Origin: Planctomycetota bacterium
GTDB taxonomy: Bacteria > Planctomycetota > Planctomycetia > Pirellulales > Pirellulaceae
Assembly: GCA_029979005.1 (NCBI GenBank)
Contig: JAPOIJ010000008.1
Location: 1-54,425, forward strand
DNA: 54,425 bases
Direction of reading: 5' to 3'
Shown in pieces: positions 44,912 through 54,023 of this stretch. The stretch's first letter is position 1. The number at the start of each line of letters is the position of its first letter. Made by a program: the position numbers and the translations under genes. The notes under the pieces were generated by a model, which was not told the origin of the DNA, made no database searches, and worked only from the letters and a program-made list of their open reading frames with translations.

Positions 44912-47900
44912 TTAAGCGATGGCGGCGTCCTTATCAGTGATTTTTTCCCACTCACGGGCTAAGATTTCGACCGAATCACGAATCTGCTTTTCAGTATGGG
45001 CTGCAGTCATGAAAATTCTAACTCTAGTTTCCTTCTCCGGCACAGCGGGATAAAGAATGGGTTGAGCGTTGATTCCATGATCGTACAGGGCTTCTGAGAG
45101 ACGCAAGGCTTTAAGGGAGTGACCGGTGATGATCGGAATGATCGCAGTCCCCTGAGCCATGCCAGTATCGAGCCCGGCTTCTTTGGCGAGCCTGAGGAAC
45201 AGTTGGGCATTCGATTGTAACTTGGTAACCAATTCAGGTTGTTTCTGTAATACCCTCAGAGAGCCAAGCGCCGCTCCGACATTGGCGGGAGGCATGCCGG
45301 CGGCAAACACGTAGCCTGGCGTCGTATAACGAAGGTACTCAATTAACGAGCGAGAGCCTCCGACGAAACCGCCGCAACTGCCGAAGGATTTGCTCAAGGT
45401 GCCCATCCAGCACTCAATGTCATCTCGTTGGACGTTATATACTTCTCCCAGTCCCCGCCCCGTCTCGCCAAGTGTGCCAATGGAGTGAGCTTCGTCGAGA
45501 TACAACCAAGCCTTGTATCGTTTCTTGATCTCAATGAATTTTGGTAGATCCGGGTAATCCCCGTCCATGCTGTAAAGGCCTTCAATGATGATCAGTACGC
45601 GTCGGTACTCCCCACGACAACTGCGAAGAATATTTTCCAAATCTTCCCAGTTATTGTGCTCGAATGGTCGACGTTGAGCGCCGGAAAGCATCGCACCCTG
45701 GATCAGGCTGTTGTGGGCAAAACTGTCGTGAAGAATCAAATCGCCGCGTCCAACCAGATGTCCAATGATTGACTCATTGCAAGCGTGACCGCCAGGAAAC
45801 GTGATTACATCTTCAACGCCGAGGAACTCGGACAATTCCTTTTCGAGTTGTTTATGAATTGTTTTTTCGCCTGAGACAATTCGACTAGCCGAAACGCTCG
45901 TTCCGAAGTTATCAATCGCGTTCTTTGCAGATAAATTGACTTCGGGATCTCCGGAAAGCCCCAGGTAATTATAGCTCGCATAAGAAATTAGTTCTTTACC
46001 GTCTATTTCGGTCGTATCCCCGATGCGACCTTCATGAACACTGAAAAACGGGTTTCGAATTCCCGAATCTTCGATCCTTTTTCTGAGGCTTTGAAGTCGC
46101 ATGAATTCAGGCATCTTTTCAAGCTTGTAAAACGATTCAGGGACCTCTCCGTTCGTCTTTTTTGTTCCCGCATATTTCTGGATCGCGGTGGCAACTTCGC
46201 GAACGGTTTCAATGTCCTGCAGAACATGTTCCGGAATCTTCCCACCAAAAGCGCGCTCGAGTGATTGGGCGACATCGAGACGGGCGAGCGAATCAAGTCC
46301 CAGTTCGAGAATGTTAGTGTCTATTCCGACCGTTTGAGTTTTGTCCGTTAATGCGGAGTGCACCTGTTCAATAACGGCTTGAACAACTTCGGGTGCAAGT
46401 TCTGAATCAGCAAGCGTTTCGCCATCGATTTCAGCAGGAGCATATTCCTGATTCGATTCTATGTTCTGTGACTCTTCCCAGAGACACCAGCGGGCAATGA
46501 CATGGATGTCTTCGCCATTTTCAAAGTTTCTTTTACAGGCGTGTCTTTGGACTTTGCCGGAGGACGTTTTGGGAACACTATGGGCTCGCACCAAGACGAT
46601 TGCATCTGGCGGCAGATCGTGCTCAAGGGCAACCGAGGTACGGATGCTCTTGATGACATTTTCCCATTGTTCTTTGTCGCGGGTGCGCTCGATCTCACAA
46701 ACAATGACTAAATGTTCTCGATCCCATCGTGTGACTGAAAATGCGGCCGCTCCCCCTGAGCGTGTAAGTGGATGGCAAAGTTCAACGGTTGTTTCGATGT
46801 CTTGAGGGTACCGGTTTGCACCGCGGACGATAATCATATCTTTTAATCGACCGGTAACAAACAATTCGCCTCGATCCATAAACCCAAGATCACCCGAGCG
46901 GACATAGTACTTTCCATTGTCAGGTTTTAGTCGCGCCCGAAAGGTCTCTTGCGTTTCCTGTTCTTTTTGCCAGTATCCCTGGCCACAGCTTGGGCTGTTG
47001 ATCCAGATCTCTCCGATTTTATCATCGGGCAGCGGGGTATGGTTTTCCGGGTGAACGATGAGGACTTCTTCTTCCTCGAGAACCTTGCCGCAACCGACTA
47101 ATCGACGGGCATTTTCGTGGTTTTCATCAACGCGGAGAACGCGATGTTCGGACAATTCGTATTTGTCGAATGGTCTCACAATTGGAGCTTCTTCGTCCGA
47201 CCCACCCGTCACAATTAGGGTGGTTTCAGCCATGCCGTAGCAAGGATAGAAAGCCTCGGGACTAAATCCATAGGGAGCGAACTTTTCGGTGAAACGCTCC
47301 ATCACTGCAGCGCTAACCGGTTCGGCACCGTTGAACGCGACTTTCCAATTAGAAAGGTCAAGCCCTTCGCAGTCTTCTTCATCGATTTTCATCGTACACC
47401 ATGCGTAGGCGAAGTTTGGTCCTCCGCTGGCAATCGACTTGTATTTAGAAATGGCACGCAGCCAACGAATAGGACGCGTGAGGAAAGCTACGGGGGACAT
47501 TAAATTGTCTTCCGTTCCACAGTACATGGGGTTGAGAATGCCGCCGACGAGTCCCATGTCATGGTAGAGTGGAAGCCAGCTACAGATTGAACCCTTCCGT
47601 CCGGTCTGGAAAGCTCTTGTGATCATCCGGCAATTTGCAATGAGGTTGCGATGACTCAGCATCACACCTTTGGGAGAACCGGTTGACCCTGATGTGTATT
47701 GAATCAACCCAAGGTCGTCGAGCGAGGCTTTGGGTTTCACCCAGTCGTTGGCATACTCGGCGGCAACGGATTCTGTTGGCAGCCAAGGAATTCTCTGCAA
47801 GCCGGGAGAGTCCTTAATCCACTTTTCACAACTCTTGATCACTGATGAAACCGAAAGTGCAACCGATGCCTGCGAATCGTCTGAGATGGCACCGATTCGG

Positions 47901-48226
47901 GCCATGTTACGGTTGCGTCGTGGTGGAAATGCGGGGATCGGCGTAACGGCAGCGTAGTGACAACCAAAAAAAGCAACAATGAAATCGAGCCCCGGTGGAT
48001 ACATCATGAGCGCTCGCTTGCCAGCATAACCTCGGGAAACGAGCATTGCTGCAACAGCTTTGGCGCGGTGATCTAATTCTGCGAAAGTTAAAGTGGTTAT
48101 TTCGCCATCCCCACCAATGAAGCGGTAGGCGATTTTCTCCGGCAATGCTGCGGCCCAATAACTTAGCCGATCCAGGAAATTGGTTTCCGGGGGTGAGTAA
48201 GGTGCAAATAGTTCTTCAAGTTTCAC
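44912..48226 (-). CDS. Fusion of fatty acyl-AMP ligase, acyl carrier protein and alpha-oxoamine synthase
   Basis: A 1104-residue three-part enzyme. Residues about 1-575 form an AMP-forming acyl ligase of the FAAL type: YTSGSTGSPKG at 177-187, YGMAETT near 330, SGDLGFMDRGELFVTGR near 444 and the final KTSSGKVQR near 553. Residues about 610-685 form an acyl carrier protein with the phosphopantetheine Ser 646 in LGLDSLA. Residues about 700-1098 form a PLP-dependent alpha-oxoamine synthase: NYLGLSGDP near 753, DEAHSIG at 911 and the PLP Lys 946 in GTLSKSFGSCGGFVGG. The design implies loading a fatty acid on the carrier and decarboxylative condensation with an amino acid to give a long-chain amino ketone, as serine palmitoyltransferase does. 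It has no tailoring neighbour. Confidence 0.9.
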   Translation of the reverse strand: MKLEELFAPYSPPETNFLDRLSYWAAALPEKIAYRFIGGDGEITTLTFAELDHRAKAVAAMLVSRGYAGKRALMMYPPGLDFIVAFFGCHYAAVTPIPAFPPRRNRNMARIGAISDDSQASVALSVSSVIKSCEKWIKDSPGLQRIPWLPTESVAAEYANDWVKPKASLDDLGLIQYTSGSTGSPKGVMLSHRNLIANCRMITRAFQTGRKGSICSWLPLYHDMGLVGGILNPMYCGTEDNLMSPVAFLTRPIRWLRAISKYKSIASGGPNFAYAWCTMKIDEEDCEGLDLSNWKVAFNGAEPVSAAVMERFTEKFAPYGFSPEAFYPCYGMAETTLIVTGGSDEEAPIVRPFDKYELSEHRVLRVDENHENARRLVGCGKVLEEEEVLIVHPENHTPLPDDKIGEIWINSPSCGQGYWQKEQETQETFRARLKPDNGKYYVRSGDLGFMDRGELFVTGRLKDMIIVRGANRYPQDIETTVELCHPLTRSGGAAAFSVTRWDREHLVIVCEIERTRDKEQWENVIKSIRTSVALEHDLPPDAIVLVRAHSVPKTSSGKVQRHACKRNFENGEDIHVIARWCLWEESQNIESNQEYAPAEIDGETLADSELAPEVVQAVIEQVHSALTDKTQTVGIDTNILELGLDSLARLDVAQSLERAFGGKIPEHVLQDIETVREVATAIQKYAGTKKTNGEVPESFYKLEKMPEFMRLQSLRKRIEDSGIRNPFFSVHEGRIGDTTEIDGKELISYASYNYLGLSGDPEVNLSAKNAIDNFGTSVSASRIVSGEKTIHKQLEKELSEFLGVEDVITFPGGHACNESIIGHLVGRGDLILHDSFAHNSLIQGAMLSGAQRRPFEHNNWEDLENILRSCRGEYRRVLIIIEGLYSMDGDYPDLPKFIEIKKRYKAWLYLDEAHSIGTLGETGRGLGEVYNVQRDDIECWMGTLSKSFGSCGGFVGGSRSLIEYLRYTTPGYVFAAGMPPANVGAALGSLRVLQKQPELVTKLQSNAQLFLRLAKEAGLDTGMAQGTAIIPIITGHSLKALRLSEALYDHGINAQPILYPAVPEKETRVRIFMTAAHTEKQIRDSVEILAREWEKITDKDAAIA

Positions 48227-48710
48227 AGGGATTCAACTCCGAGTTCCATCGTGGGTTGCCTGAGACAGCATGTTCTCTTAAAGCTTCCAAATGAAGAGAA
48301 TCTTGATTGCCTCAAAGCGGTAGAAATCAAATCGCCAAAGGGGACGATTGGTGGTGATTTCTCGCAAATAATTTCGCGTCATTATAGCAGTTTCCCATCT
48401 TATGTTCAGGGCTTCTTTTTTTCGGAAAATCCTGCTGATTTCCCGTCTCCGATACAGACTGAAAATCCCTCAGCCTTTCACAATACGTGCAATTTTAGGT
48501 GTGAATACTGCACGAATCGTTCAGCATGGGAGGCGAACTCACAATCGCCTGCTGGGGAGGCAAGCCCACCGCTTGAAAATGCCTCCACAATCGGTAACCA
48601 CCAATCGGAGATTGTTATTAACAACAGTGGCTTCGAAATCAGGAGACCTTTAAGAAACAGTCAGTGCCGTGGGGACGTGCCTTTTTGCTACTGGAGGACT
48701 CCAAGACGAT
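48227..48710. other. Intergenic region, 484 bp, no supported gene
   Basis: A plus-strand frame runs from 48251 to 48925 and contains CNFRCEYC, which mimics the radical SAM motif, but its surroundings do not look like that family and it runs into a gene on the other strand. No terminator or RNA was found. The promoter of the fusion gene (minus) probably lies within the first part. Confidence 0.35.
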
Positions 48711-49286
48711 TCAAGTCAAAATTCTATTTGACTCTGGTCTCAATTCACGAATCGTTAGATGCTGACCGAGGCGAACGGCAGGGCGAAGGTCGCTGGCCAA
48801 AAAACGACGTTGCATCGGGATGTCATTCACGGCAAGACGGTACTCGACCACACGCGTTGTGCGATTCCAGAGAATGTCAACGACGCAAGCGATTTGAGGT
48901 TTTAATTTACCATTCTGAGATTTGATTTCGACCTGATCCCCCATCTCAATTTCAGTGCGAGAGACTTCCAACCACAATGCCGGTTTGCCCCGGAACGCCC
49001 GATTGCCATATTGGAATTTCGAGAAACCCAGTTCTCGATCCGAAGAGTTTTCGCAGGTGCTGCGTACGAAAACACGGTCACTCGGAATTAAACTGTCTGC
49101 TGTTTCTACATCATCGGGGTGAACCCAAGATGGAGTTTGTTCTGTCCACCAGAGGAAAACACCAAACTTGGACGGTTGCTTCAAATCACTGTTTGTGACT
49201 TGAATTCTAGATCCACCCCTCTCTGGAGGACTCGTCTCCCATGAAAAAGGGATGGCTAAGTTCGAATTGTCGTTCGTTGGTTTCAA
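48711..49286 (-). CDS. Hypothetical protein, 191 residues
   Basis: A protein of unknown function with no signal peptide or membrane segment. It is predicted to start at TTG 49286, which has a GAGG ribosome binding site seven bases before it; no ATG exists until deep inside the frame. Phrases such as GVFLWWTEQTPSWVHPDD, GKPALWLEVSRTEIEMGDQVEI and the strand-rich middle suggest a small beta-barrel. It lies downstream of gapA and its terminator, so it is probably transcribed on its own. It overlaps an unlikely plus-strand frame. Confidence 0.6.
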   Translation of the reverse strand: MKPTNDNSNLAIPFSWETSPPERGGSRIQVTNSDLKQPSKFGVFLWWTEQTPSWVHPDDVETADSLIPSDRVFVRSTCENSSDRELGFSKFQYGNRAFRGKPALWLEVSRTEIEMGDQVEIKSQNGKLKPQIACVVDILWNRTTRVVEYRLAVNDIPMQRRFLASDLRPAVRLGQHLTIRELRPESNRILT

Positions 49287-49364
49287 CCGAGGACCTCGAT
49301 CGCAATTTAAGTCAGGCGAAGCTGGTATTCAAAACGCGTCGGCAACCAGCAACGCTAAGGAACA

Positions 49365-49391
49365 AAAAAAGCACGGGGTTAACCGTGCTTT
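49365..49391 (-). terminator. Intrinsic terminator after gapA
   Basis: AAAGCACGG pairs with CCGTGCTTT across a six-base loop. Read on the minus strand it is followed by T-runs, about 50 bases after the gapA stop. Confidence 0.85.
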
Positions 49392-49397
49392 CACCCT

Positions 49398-49413
49398 ACT
49401 CGGAAAACCGAGT
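49398..49413. repeat. Small perfect hairpin next to the gapA terminator
   Basis: ACTCGG and CCGAGT pair around AAAA. It lies between gapA and its terminator, so the gapA transcript end would fold into two stem-loops in series. Confidence 0.5.
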
Positions 49414-49442
49414 TTGTGTCCGAGTTTTATCTGGAAAAATAA

Positions 49443-50465
49443 TTATTTTCCGATGCGAGCGATTAGGTCGGCAGTTCTCGAGCTGTAACCCCACTCGTTA
49501 TCGTACCAACTGATGACCTTCACCATATTGGCTTCCCCTGGCAAAGCTTTTGTCATATCCGCAGCAAAAATTGAACTGTGAGGGTTATCAATAATGTCTG
49601 TCGAAACAATTGGATCCTCGGTGTATTCGAGCACACCGTTCATTGGCCCATCGGCGGCAGCTTTGATTGCTGCATTGATTTCTTCTGCGGTAGCTGATTT
49701 TTCTAAGTTTACCGTTAGGTCAACGACGCTTCCTGTGGGAACCGGAACCCGCATCGCCATTCCAGTAAGCTTGCCTTTGAGCTCAGGAATGACCAAAGCG
49801 ACAGCTTCGGCAGCACCCGTTGAAGTAGGAATAATGTTCAGGGCAGCGGCACGTGCACGGTAGAGATCCTTGTGAGGCGCGTCCAAAACATTTTGGTCAT
49901 TGGTGTAACCGTGGATTGTTGTCATCAATCCAGCAGTGATTCCAAACGTGTCGTTGAGAACCTTTGCGATCGGGGCAAGACAGTTAGTGGTGCAGCTTGC
50001 GTTCGAAATGCACTTCATATCGTCGGTGATTTGGTCGTCGTTGACACCAAGGACGCACGTTAGATCCGGTGCGTCTTTTGCAGGTGCGCTGATGACTACT
50101 TTGCGAGCACCTGCGGCCAAGTGGGAATCGTAACCCCCACGAGTTTCAGTCGCTCGGTTGCAGAATACTCCGGTGCTTTCAACCACCACGTCAACATTCA
50201 TCTCTCCCCAAGGTAACTTGGCAGGATCGCGTTCCTCGAACACGCGGATCTTGTTACCGTTGACGATGAGATTCTCGTCGTCAAAATCGACGGTTCCCGG
50301 AAATCGTCCGTGGATACTGTCGTACTTCAGCATGTTTGCCAGAGACTTGTTGTTTGTGAGGTCGTTGACTGCGACAACGTCGAACTCGTCACTTCGACTC
50401 ATCAAGTTACGGAACGTTAAACGCCCGATACGACCGAAACCATTAATTGCAACTCGAATCGCCAC
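49443..50465 (-). CDS. gapA: Glyceraldehyde-3-phosphate dehydrogenase
   Basis: Oxidises glyceraldehyde-3-phosphate to 1,3-bisphosphoglycerate with NAD+. The N-terminal NAD-binding motif is [10 protein letters not shown] at residues 6-15; the Asp at position 35 of the second strand (VAVNDLT) favours NAD over NADP. The catalytic Cys is 158 in SNASCTTNC. The end is [11 protein letters not shown]. At 340 residues it matches the family. It is monocistronic, with an intrinsic terminator at 49365-49391. Confidence 0.97.
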   Translation of the reverse strand: MAIRVAINGFGRIGRLTFRNLMSRSDEFDVVAVNDLTNNKSLANMLKYDSIHGRFPGTVDFDDENLIVNGNKIRVFEERDPAKLPWGEMNVDVVVESTGVFCNRATETRGGYDSHLAAGARKVVISAPAKDAPDLTCVLGVNDDQITDDMKCISNASCTTNCLAPIAKVLNDTFGITAGLMTTIHGYTNDQNVLDAPHKDLYRARAAALNIIPTSTGAAEAVALVIPELKGKLTGMAMRVPVPTGSVVDLTVNLEKSATAEEINAAIKAAADGPMNGVLEYTEDPIVSTDIIDNPHSSIFAADMTKALPGEANMVKVISWYDNEWGYSSRTADLIARIGK

Positions 50466-50675
50466 GACATTTCTCCAATATTGGTCAGTAATTCAAAATC
50501 AAAATTTTTTTTGGTGTAGGATAAAGCAGCGACCTTGAATCATAGGTTGACGTCGATGCTTGTGCGGTGACGATAACAAATTCTCGTAAACTACGGCAAG
50601 TGGGCGATATAATCGTAACCGCTGTTAAACCTGCTTTTGACAGCCCAAACTCCTGAAAATGATCGTGGAAAATCG

Positions 50676-51527
50676 ATGACGGGCGGCTCAAACAAGGCGA
50701 ATTGGCAGATTCCGCGAGGTGTAACGGCCTCGAATTGGGAATACGCTCAGGCGAAGCACATATCGGCCGGATATGACAAATTCCTCCTGGACGATCCATT
50801 AACCATGGTAGACAGGCAGATCCTCGACCGTTATCTCCCCAATCGGAAGGAGGAGGGTGGCGAAAATGCAAATTGGAACAAGCCGCTCATCGCTGATTTT
50901 GGTTGCGGAAATGGGAGGTCGCTGATCCCGTTACTAAACCGGGGGTATCAAGGAGTTGGCATTGATCTCTCCCTCCCGATGCTGAACGCTTTTCAAAAAA
51001 AAATTGGGATCGATCCGAATAAAGGGACGTCAGTTTTAAAAACAGGCGAAAACGACTGTTTTTGGCTTCAGGCTAACCTCGTCGAATTAGATGGAATCGT
51101 CGATGGAGCGTTTGATCATGGTCTCAGTCTGTTTAGCACGGTAGGCATGATTCGCGGCTATGAAAATAGACAGGTCTTTTTGGAGCACGCGCGACGAACC
51201 ATTAAGCCTGGTGGCTGGTTTATACTTCATGCGCATAACGTTTGGTATCAATTGAGGTATCCAGGTGGTCTTCGTTGGGCTCTCGGGAATGGCATTCGTG
51301 CAATCCAGGGGAAAGCTGAGTTTGGTGATCGCGAGTCCAATTATCGTGGCATTAACAATATGTTCATCCACAGTTTTCGGCGCAGGGAGCTCCTAAAGTC
51401 ATTATCGCTTGCAGGGTTTCGCGAGTTTGATTGGTTTGGAGTTAGGCCACATCAAGACCAACCCGTCGACGGTCTTCCTATGGGGCAGTCACTGAGATTG
51501 GTGGGGTGGGTGGTGGCGTGCCGGTGA
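50676..51527 (+). CDS. Class I SAM-dependent methyltransferase
   Basis: A 283-residue protein with the SAM motif I ADFGCGNGRSLIPLL at about residue 78 and the acidic residue of motif II in GVGIDLSLPML. The later DHGLSLFSTVGMI region (about 147) resembles motif IV and RTIKPGGWFILHAHN (about 174) is the post-motif. The substrate is not evident. The frame is open to a TTG at 50637, but the ATG at 50676 has a better placed GGA ribosome binding site. It is divergent from gapA and not linked to neighbours. Confidence 0.85.
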   Translation: MTGGSNKANWQIPRGVTASNWEYAQAKHISAGYDKFLLDDPLTMVDRQILDRYLPNRKEEGGENANWNKPLIADFGCGNGRSLIPLLNRGYQGVGIDLSLPMLNAFQKKIGIDPNKGTSVLKTGENDCFWLQANLVELDGIVDGAFDHGLSLFSTVGMIRGYENRQVFLEHARRTIKPGGWFILHAHNVWYQLRYPGGLRWALGNGIRAIQGKAEFGDRESNYRGINNMFIHSFRRRELLKSLSLAGFREFDWFGVRPHQDQPVDGLPMGQSLRLVGWVVACR

Positions 51528-51772
51528 ATCCATTCCTCGCCTGCTCATCGACGGCGTTTTAACCTTGGATCTTTGAATTGATTACGCGGTTTCACAGGCC
51601 TAACTTGCTGGATGTACGATGCCAGCCATCGACTTTTTGGCGGGAGCTTTCTTTTTGTCCTAAGCATTTAGAAAAGACTTTCATTGAATTTGATCTTCAG
51701 GAGAACTTTGTATCAATGCGAAGCACGGTTACAATCAGAGCGTAGTTTGGAAATTGATGGAGAAGATTCAAT

Positions 51773-52081
51773 ATGACGCGGCGAGAGCAATTGGAGTCGA
51801 TGCTGGCGGACTCACCAGAAGACACATTTCTTAGGTATGCTCTTGCAATGGAGCTTGAGAGTGAAGGTGAGAATGAGCGAAGTCTCTCACTTCATCAAGG
51901 ACTAATTGCGGATGAGCCACCGTATGTTCCATCGTTCTTTATGAGTGGGCAACAATTGGCAGATCTTGACCGCACAGATGAAGCCATCGAGATTCTTAGG
52001 CAGGGTATCGAGCAGGCAGGTTTGCAAGGGGATGATCATGCAAAGGCTGAGATGATTTCTTTTTTGCAGTCGCTTGAATAA
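51773..52081 (+). CDS. Small TPR-like protein
   Basis: A 102-residue protein with two to three tetratricopeptide-like helical pairs: PEDTFLRYALAMELESEGENERSL and YVPSFFMSGQQLADLDRTDEAIEIL. No signal or membrane segment is present. TPR repeats mediate protein contacts; the partner is unknown. It stands alone, upstream of the BRCT/MerR/TPR protein on the same strand, separated by 464 bases. Confidence 0.75.
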   Translation: MTRREQLESMLADSPEDTFLRYALAMELESEGENERSLSLHQGLIADEPPYVPSFFMSGQQLADLDRTDEAIEILRQGIEQAGLQGDDHAKAEMISFLQSLE

Positions 52082-52545
52082 GCCGCCGAAATTTTCGGAT
52101 CAAGAGTTTTTATTGATCGAAGCGTTTCCTGGCGACCGGGTGTTATGTTTTTGAACATTTATTCCACAATCTTGGTCCAACTGAAATGGATAGGGTGCAA
52201 AGCCTAGGATCGTAAAACTTTAGTTTTGCGCAAAAAGTTAGTGTTAAAGCGTAAGGGTTTTTCTAATTAACCATGTGTTGGGCGGCGTGAATGAGCGCGT
52301 ATTGGTTTTCGAGAACCCCATTTTCCGCCTGCTCGTTTGTTAGCCAATGAGTTTTAATTTCGTTCATTGACACTGATCACCTCTTCCTCAACACTTTAAC
52401 TTAACCAAACTGCCTACTTGGCTGCTTTCGGGCGCAGGGCGAATTAGCAATCGAGAGGCCTTAGTAATCAGCCAATGTGAAATGCGTTGGCTCGTTTAGT
52501 GCAATAATTAGCGGAATAATCTTCAAGCTTAGAAATCTTATTTAG
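52082..52545. other. Intergenic region, 464 bp, containing a small minus-strand ORF
   Basis: Apart from the small frame at 52263-52367 this gap holds a short hairpin (AAAACTTTAGTTTT near 52217) and an inverted repeat (AGCCAA...TTGGCT) before the BRCT/MerR/TPR start. No other coding signal was found. Confidence 0.4.
52263..52367 (-). CDS. Small protein of 34 residues with strong ribosome binding site
   Basis: A frame of 34 codons starting ATG at 52367, beginning MNEIKTHWLTNEQAENGVLE and ending AAQHMVN. The leader carries GGAAGAGG about ten bases before the start, a strong ribosome binding site; a GTG at 52373 could also start. The composition and phrasing look natural, with a helical appearance. 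No membrane segment or toxin-like feature is visible. I do not recognise it. It is too short for usual gene calling and lies opposite to its neighbours. Confidence 0.5.
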   Translation of the reverse strand: MNEIKTHWLTNEQAENGVLENQYALIHAAQHMVN

Positions 52546-53784
52546 ATGAAATTGCCAGTGGCACACCCCGAATTTAGCGAATCTTCTTCGGATGAATTGT
52601 TGAACAGTGATTCACCGATTTCGGGCCACCGAATCGCATTTGTCGGTAAATTGGGAAGCATGAATCGCCGGGAAGCGCGAGAGTTAGTTCGTCGGCATCA
52701 AGGGTTGATGGTAGAGCGGATTGATCCTTCGGTTGACTTAATAGTTATTGGTGCGGATGTATTACCCCTGGGAGATGAATCTGAGTTGCTGGATGATTGG
52801 GTGATCGAGGCAAGTGCTCAAGGACGCGTCAGGGTGATTAACGAAACTCAGTTTTGGCAAGAGCTGGGAATCGTGGAGCCAGATCTGGATATCGGACGTT
52901 TTTACACGCCGGCAATGCTGGCTGGTTTACTGGGGTTGCCGTTATCAACTATTCGTCGTTGGCATCGTCGCGGGCTGATTACTCCAACCAGGCAGGTCAA
53001 GAAATTAGCGTATTTCGATTTTCAGGAAATCGCATCGGCGCGTCGGATTGCGCGTTTGATCGCGTCTGGTGCTACGGCACAATCAATTGAGACAAAGCTT
53101 TCACGTCTAGCTGGGCTTTACCCCAATCTTCAGCGTCCGCTGTGTCAGCTTTCCGTAATTATTGAGGGACGTCAACTGTTACTGCGGCAAGGGGGGGGCT
53201 TAATTGAACCGGGCGGTCAGATGCGAATTGATTTTGATTCGCTCGGACCTAACGAAGCCATGGATGATCAGGAGGTATCGTTTCCGATCAACGAACCGGT
53301 TCCTCCAGTTCCATTAGACGAGTTAGTCACGCCGGATGAGTTTCTCAGGGCAGCTATCGATTTTGAAGATGAAGACAATCTGGAGGGGGCGGTTGAAGTA
53401 TACCGCGCGATGTCACTTGCCTTCGGGCCATCCTCAGATTCATCTTTTCGTTTGGCTGAATTGCTCTATCAGCAAGGTGATTTGCCAGGTGCGCGAGAGC
53501 GATACTATTTGGCAATCGAGTTAGACGAGTCGTTCGTGGAGGCGCGGGCGAGCTTGGGCTGTGTACTTGTTGAGTTGGGAGAGCAAGAGATGGCGATGGC
53601 AACTTTTTACGGAGCACTTGCGCATCATTCAGATTATCCAGACGTCCATTTTTATCTTGCTCGGTTGCTAGATGAAATGGATCGTGCGTCTGAAGCTGAG
53701 CCGCATTGGCAGAAGTTTCTCGAGCTCGCCCCCAAGAGCCCGTGGGCTGAAGAGGCTCGTCAGCGGTTAGGTGTTGACCAATAA
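52546..53784 (+). CDS. BRCT, MerR-type helix-turn-helix and TPR fusion protein
   Basis: A 412-residue protein in three parts. Residues about 27-110 look like a BRCT domain: HRIAFVGKLGSMNRREAREL with VDLIVIGAD, close to the BRCT domain of bacterial DNA ligase. Residues about 123-185 are a MerR-type DNA-binding domain: YTPAMLAGLLGLPLSTIRRW followed by the wing and YFDFQEIASARRIARLI. From about 260 to the end are TPR repeats (GAVEVYRAMSLAFG, GDLPGARERYYLAIELDESF and DRASEAEPHWQKFLELAP). No signal peptide is present. This suggests a DNA-binding regulator that contacts other proteins. What it senses is unknown. Confidence 0.85.
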   Translation: MKLPVAHPEFSESSSDELLNSDSPISGHRIAFVGKLGSMNRREARELVRRHQGLMVERIDPSVDLIVIGADVLPLGDESELLDDWVIEASAQGRVRVINETQFWQELGIVEPDLDIGRFYTPAMLAGLLGLPLSTIRRWHRRGLITPTRQVKKLAYFDFQEIASARRIARLIASGATAQSIETKLSRLAGLYPNLQRPLCQLSVIIEGRQLLLRQGGGLIEPGGQMRIDFDSLGPNEAMDDQEVSFPINEPVPPVPLDELVTPDEFLRAAIDFEDEDNLEGAVEVYRAMSLAFGPSSDSSFRLAELLYQQGDLPGARERYYLAIELDESFVEARASLGCVLVELGEQEMAMATFYGALAHHSDYPDVHFYLARLLDEMDRASEAEPHWQKFLELAPKSPWAEEARQRLGVDQ

Positions 53785-53836
53785 TCAGGCTCACCACGGT
53801 TTTTTAGCGAAGTTTTAAGCTCTTTAACGTTTTCAG

Positions 53837-53854
53837 ACAGGAGAGGTTTCCTGT
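53837..53854 (+). terminator. Possible terminator hairpin after BRCT/MerR/TPR gene
   Basis: ACAGGA pairs with TCCTGT around a six-base loop, followed by a short T-rich stretch (TTGACTTT). It lies about 50 bases after the stop codon. The T-run is poor, so this is tentative. Confidence 0.4.
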
Positions 53855-54023
53855 TTGACTTTAACGGTTAGCTAATAAATAACCTCTGTTAGGTTCTTGA
53901 CGTTCTTTCTGGTTTTTCTTGCTAGGTTTGCAGATTCTTCCGATTGTATTAGCAGGGCATCGCTGTAGGTGTCCCGCGCGAATTTTCCAATGAACTCAGA
54001 AACCTCTTTTGACGCACTGTTTC

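Noticed and set aside
48251-48925. Plus-strand ORF of 224 codons with CNFRCEYC, a CX3CX2C pattern like radical SAM enzymes
   Set aside because: The surrounding residues do not match the family, the frame runs through a better minus-strand gene (48711-49286), and the composition looks random.
52217-52230. AAAACTTTAGTTTT hairpin downstream of the 34-residue ORF
   Set aside because: A five-pair A/T-rich stem without a T-run on the minus strand is too weak to call a terminator.
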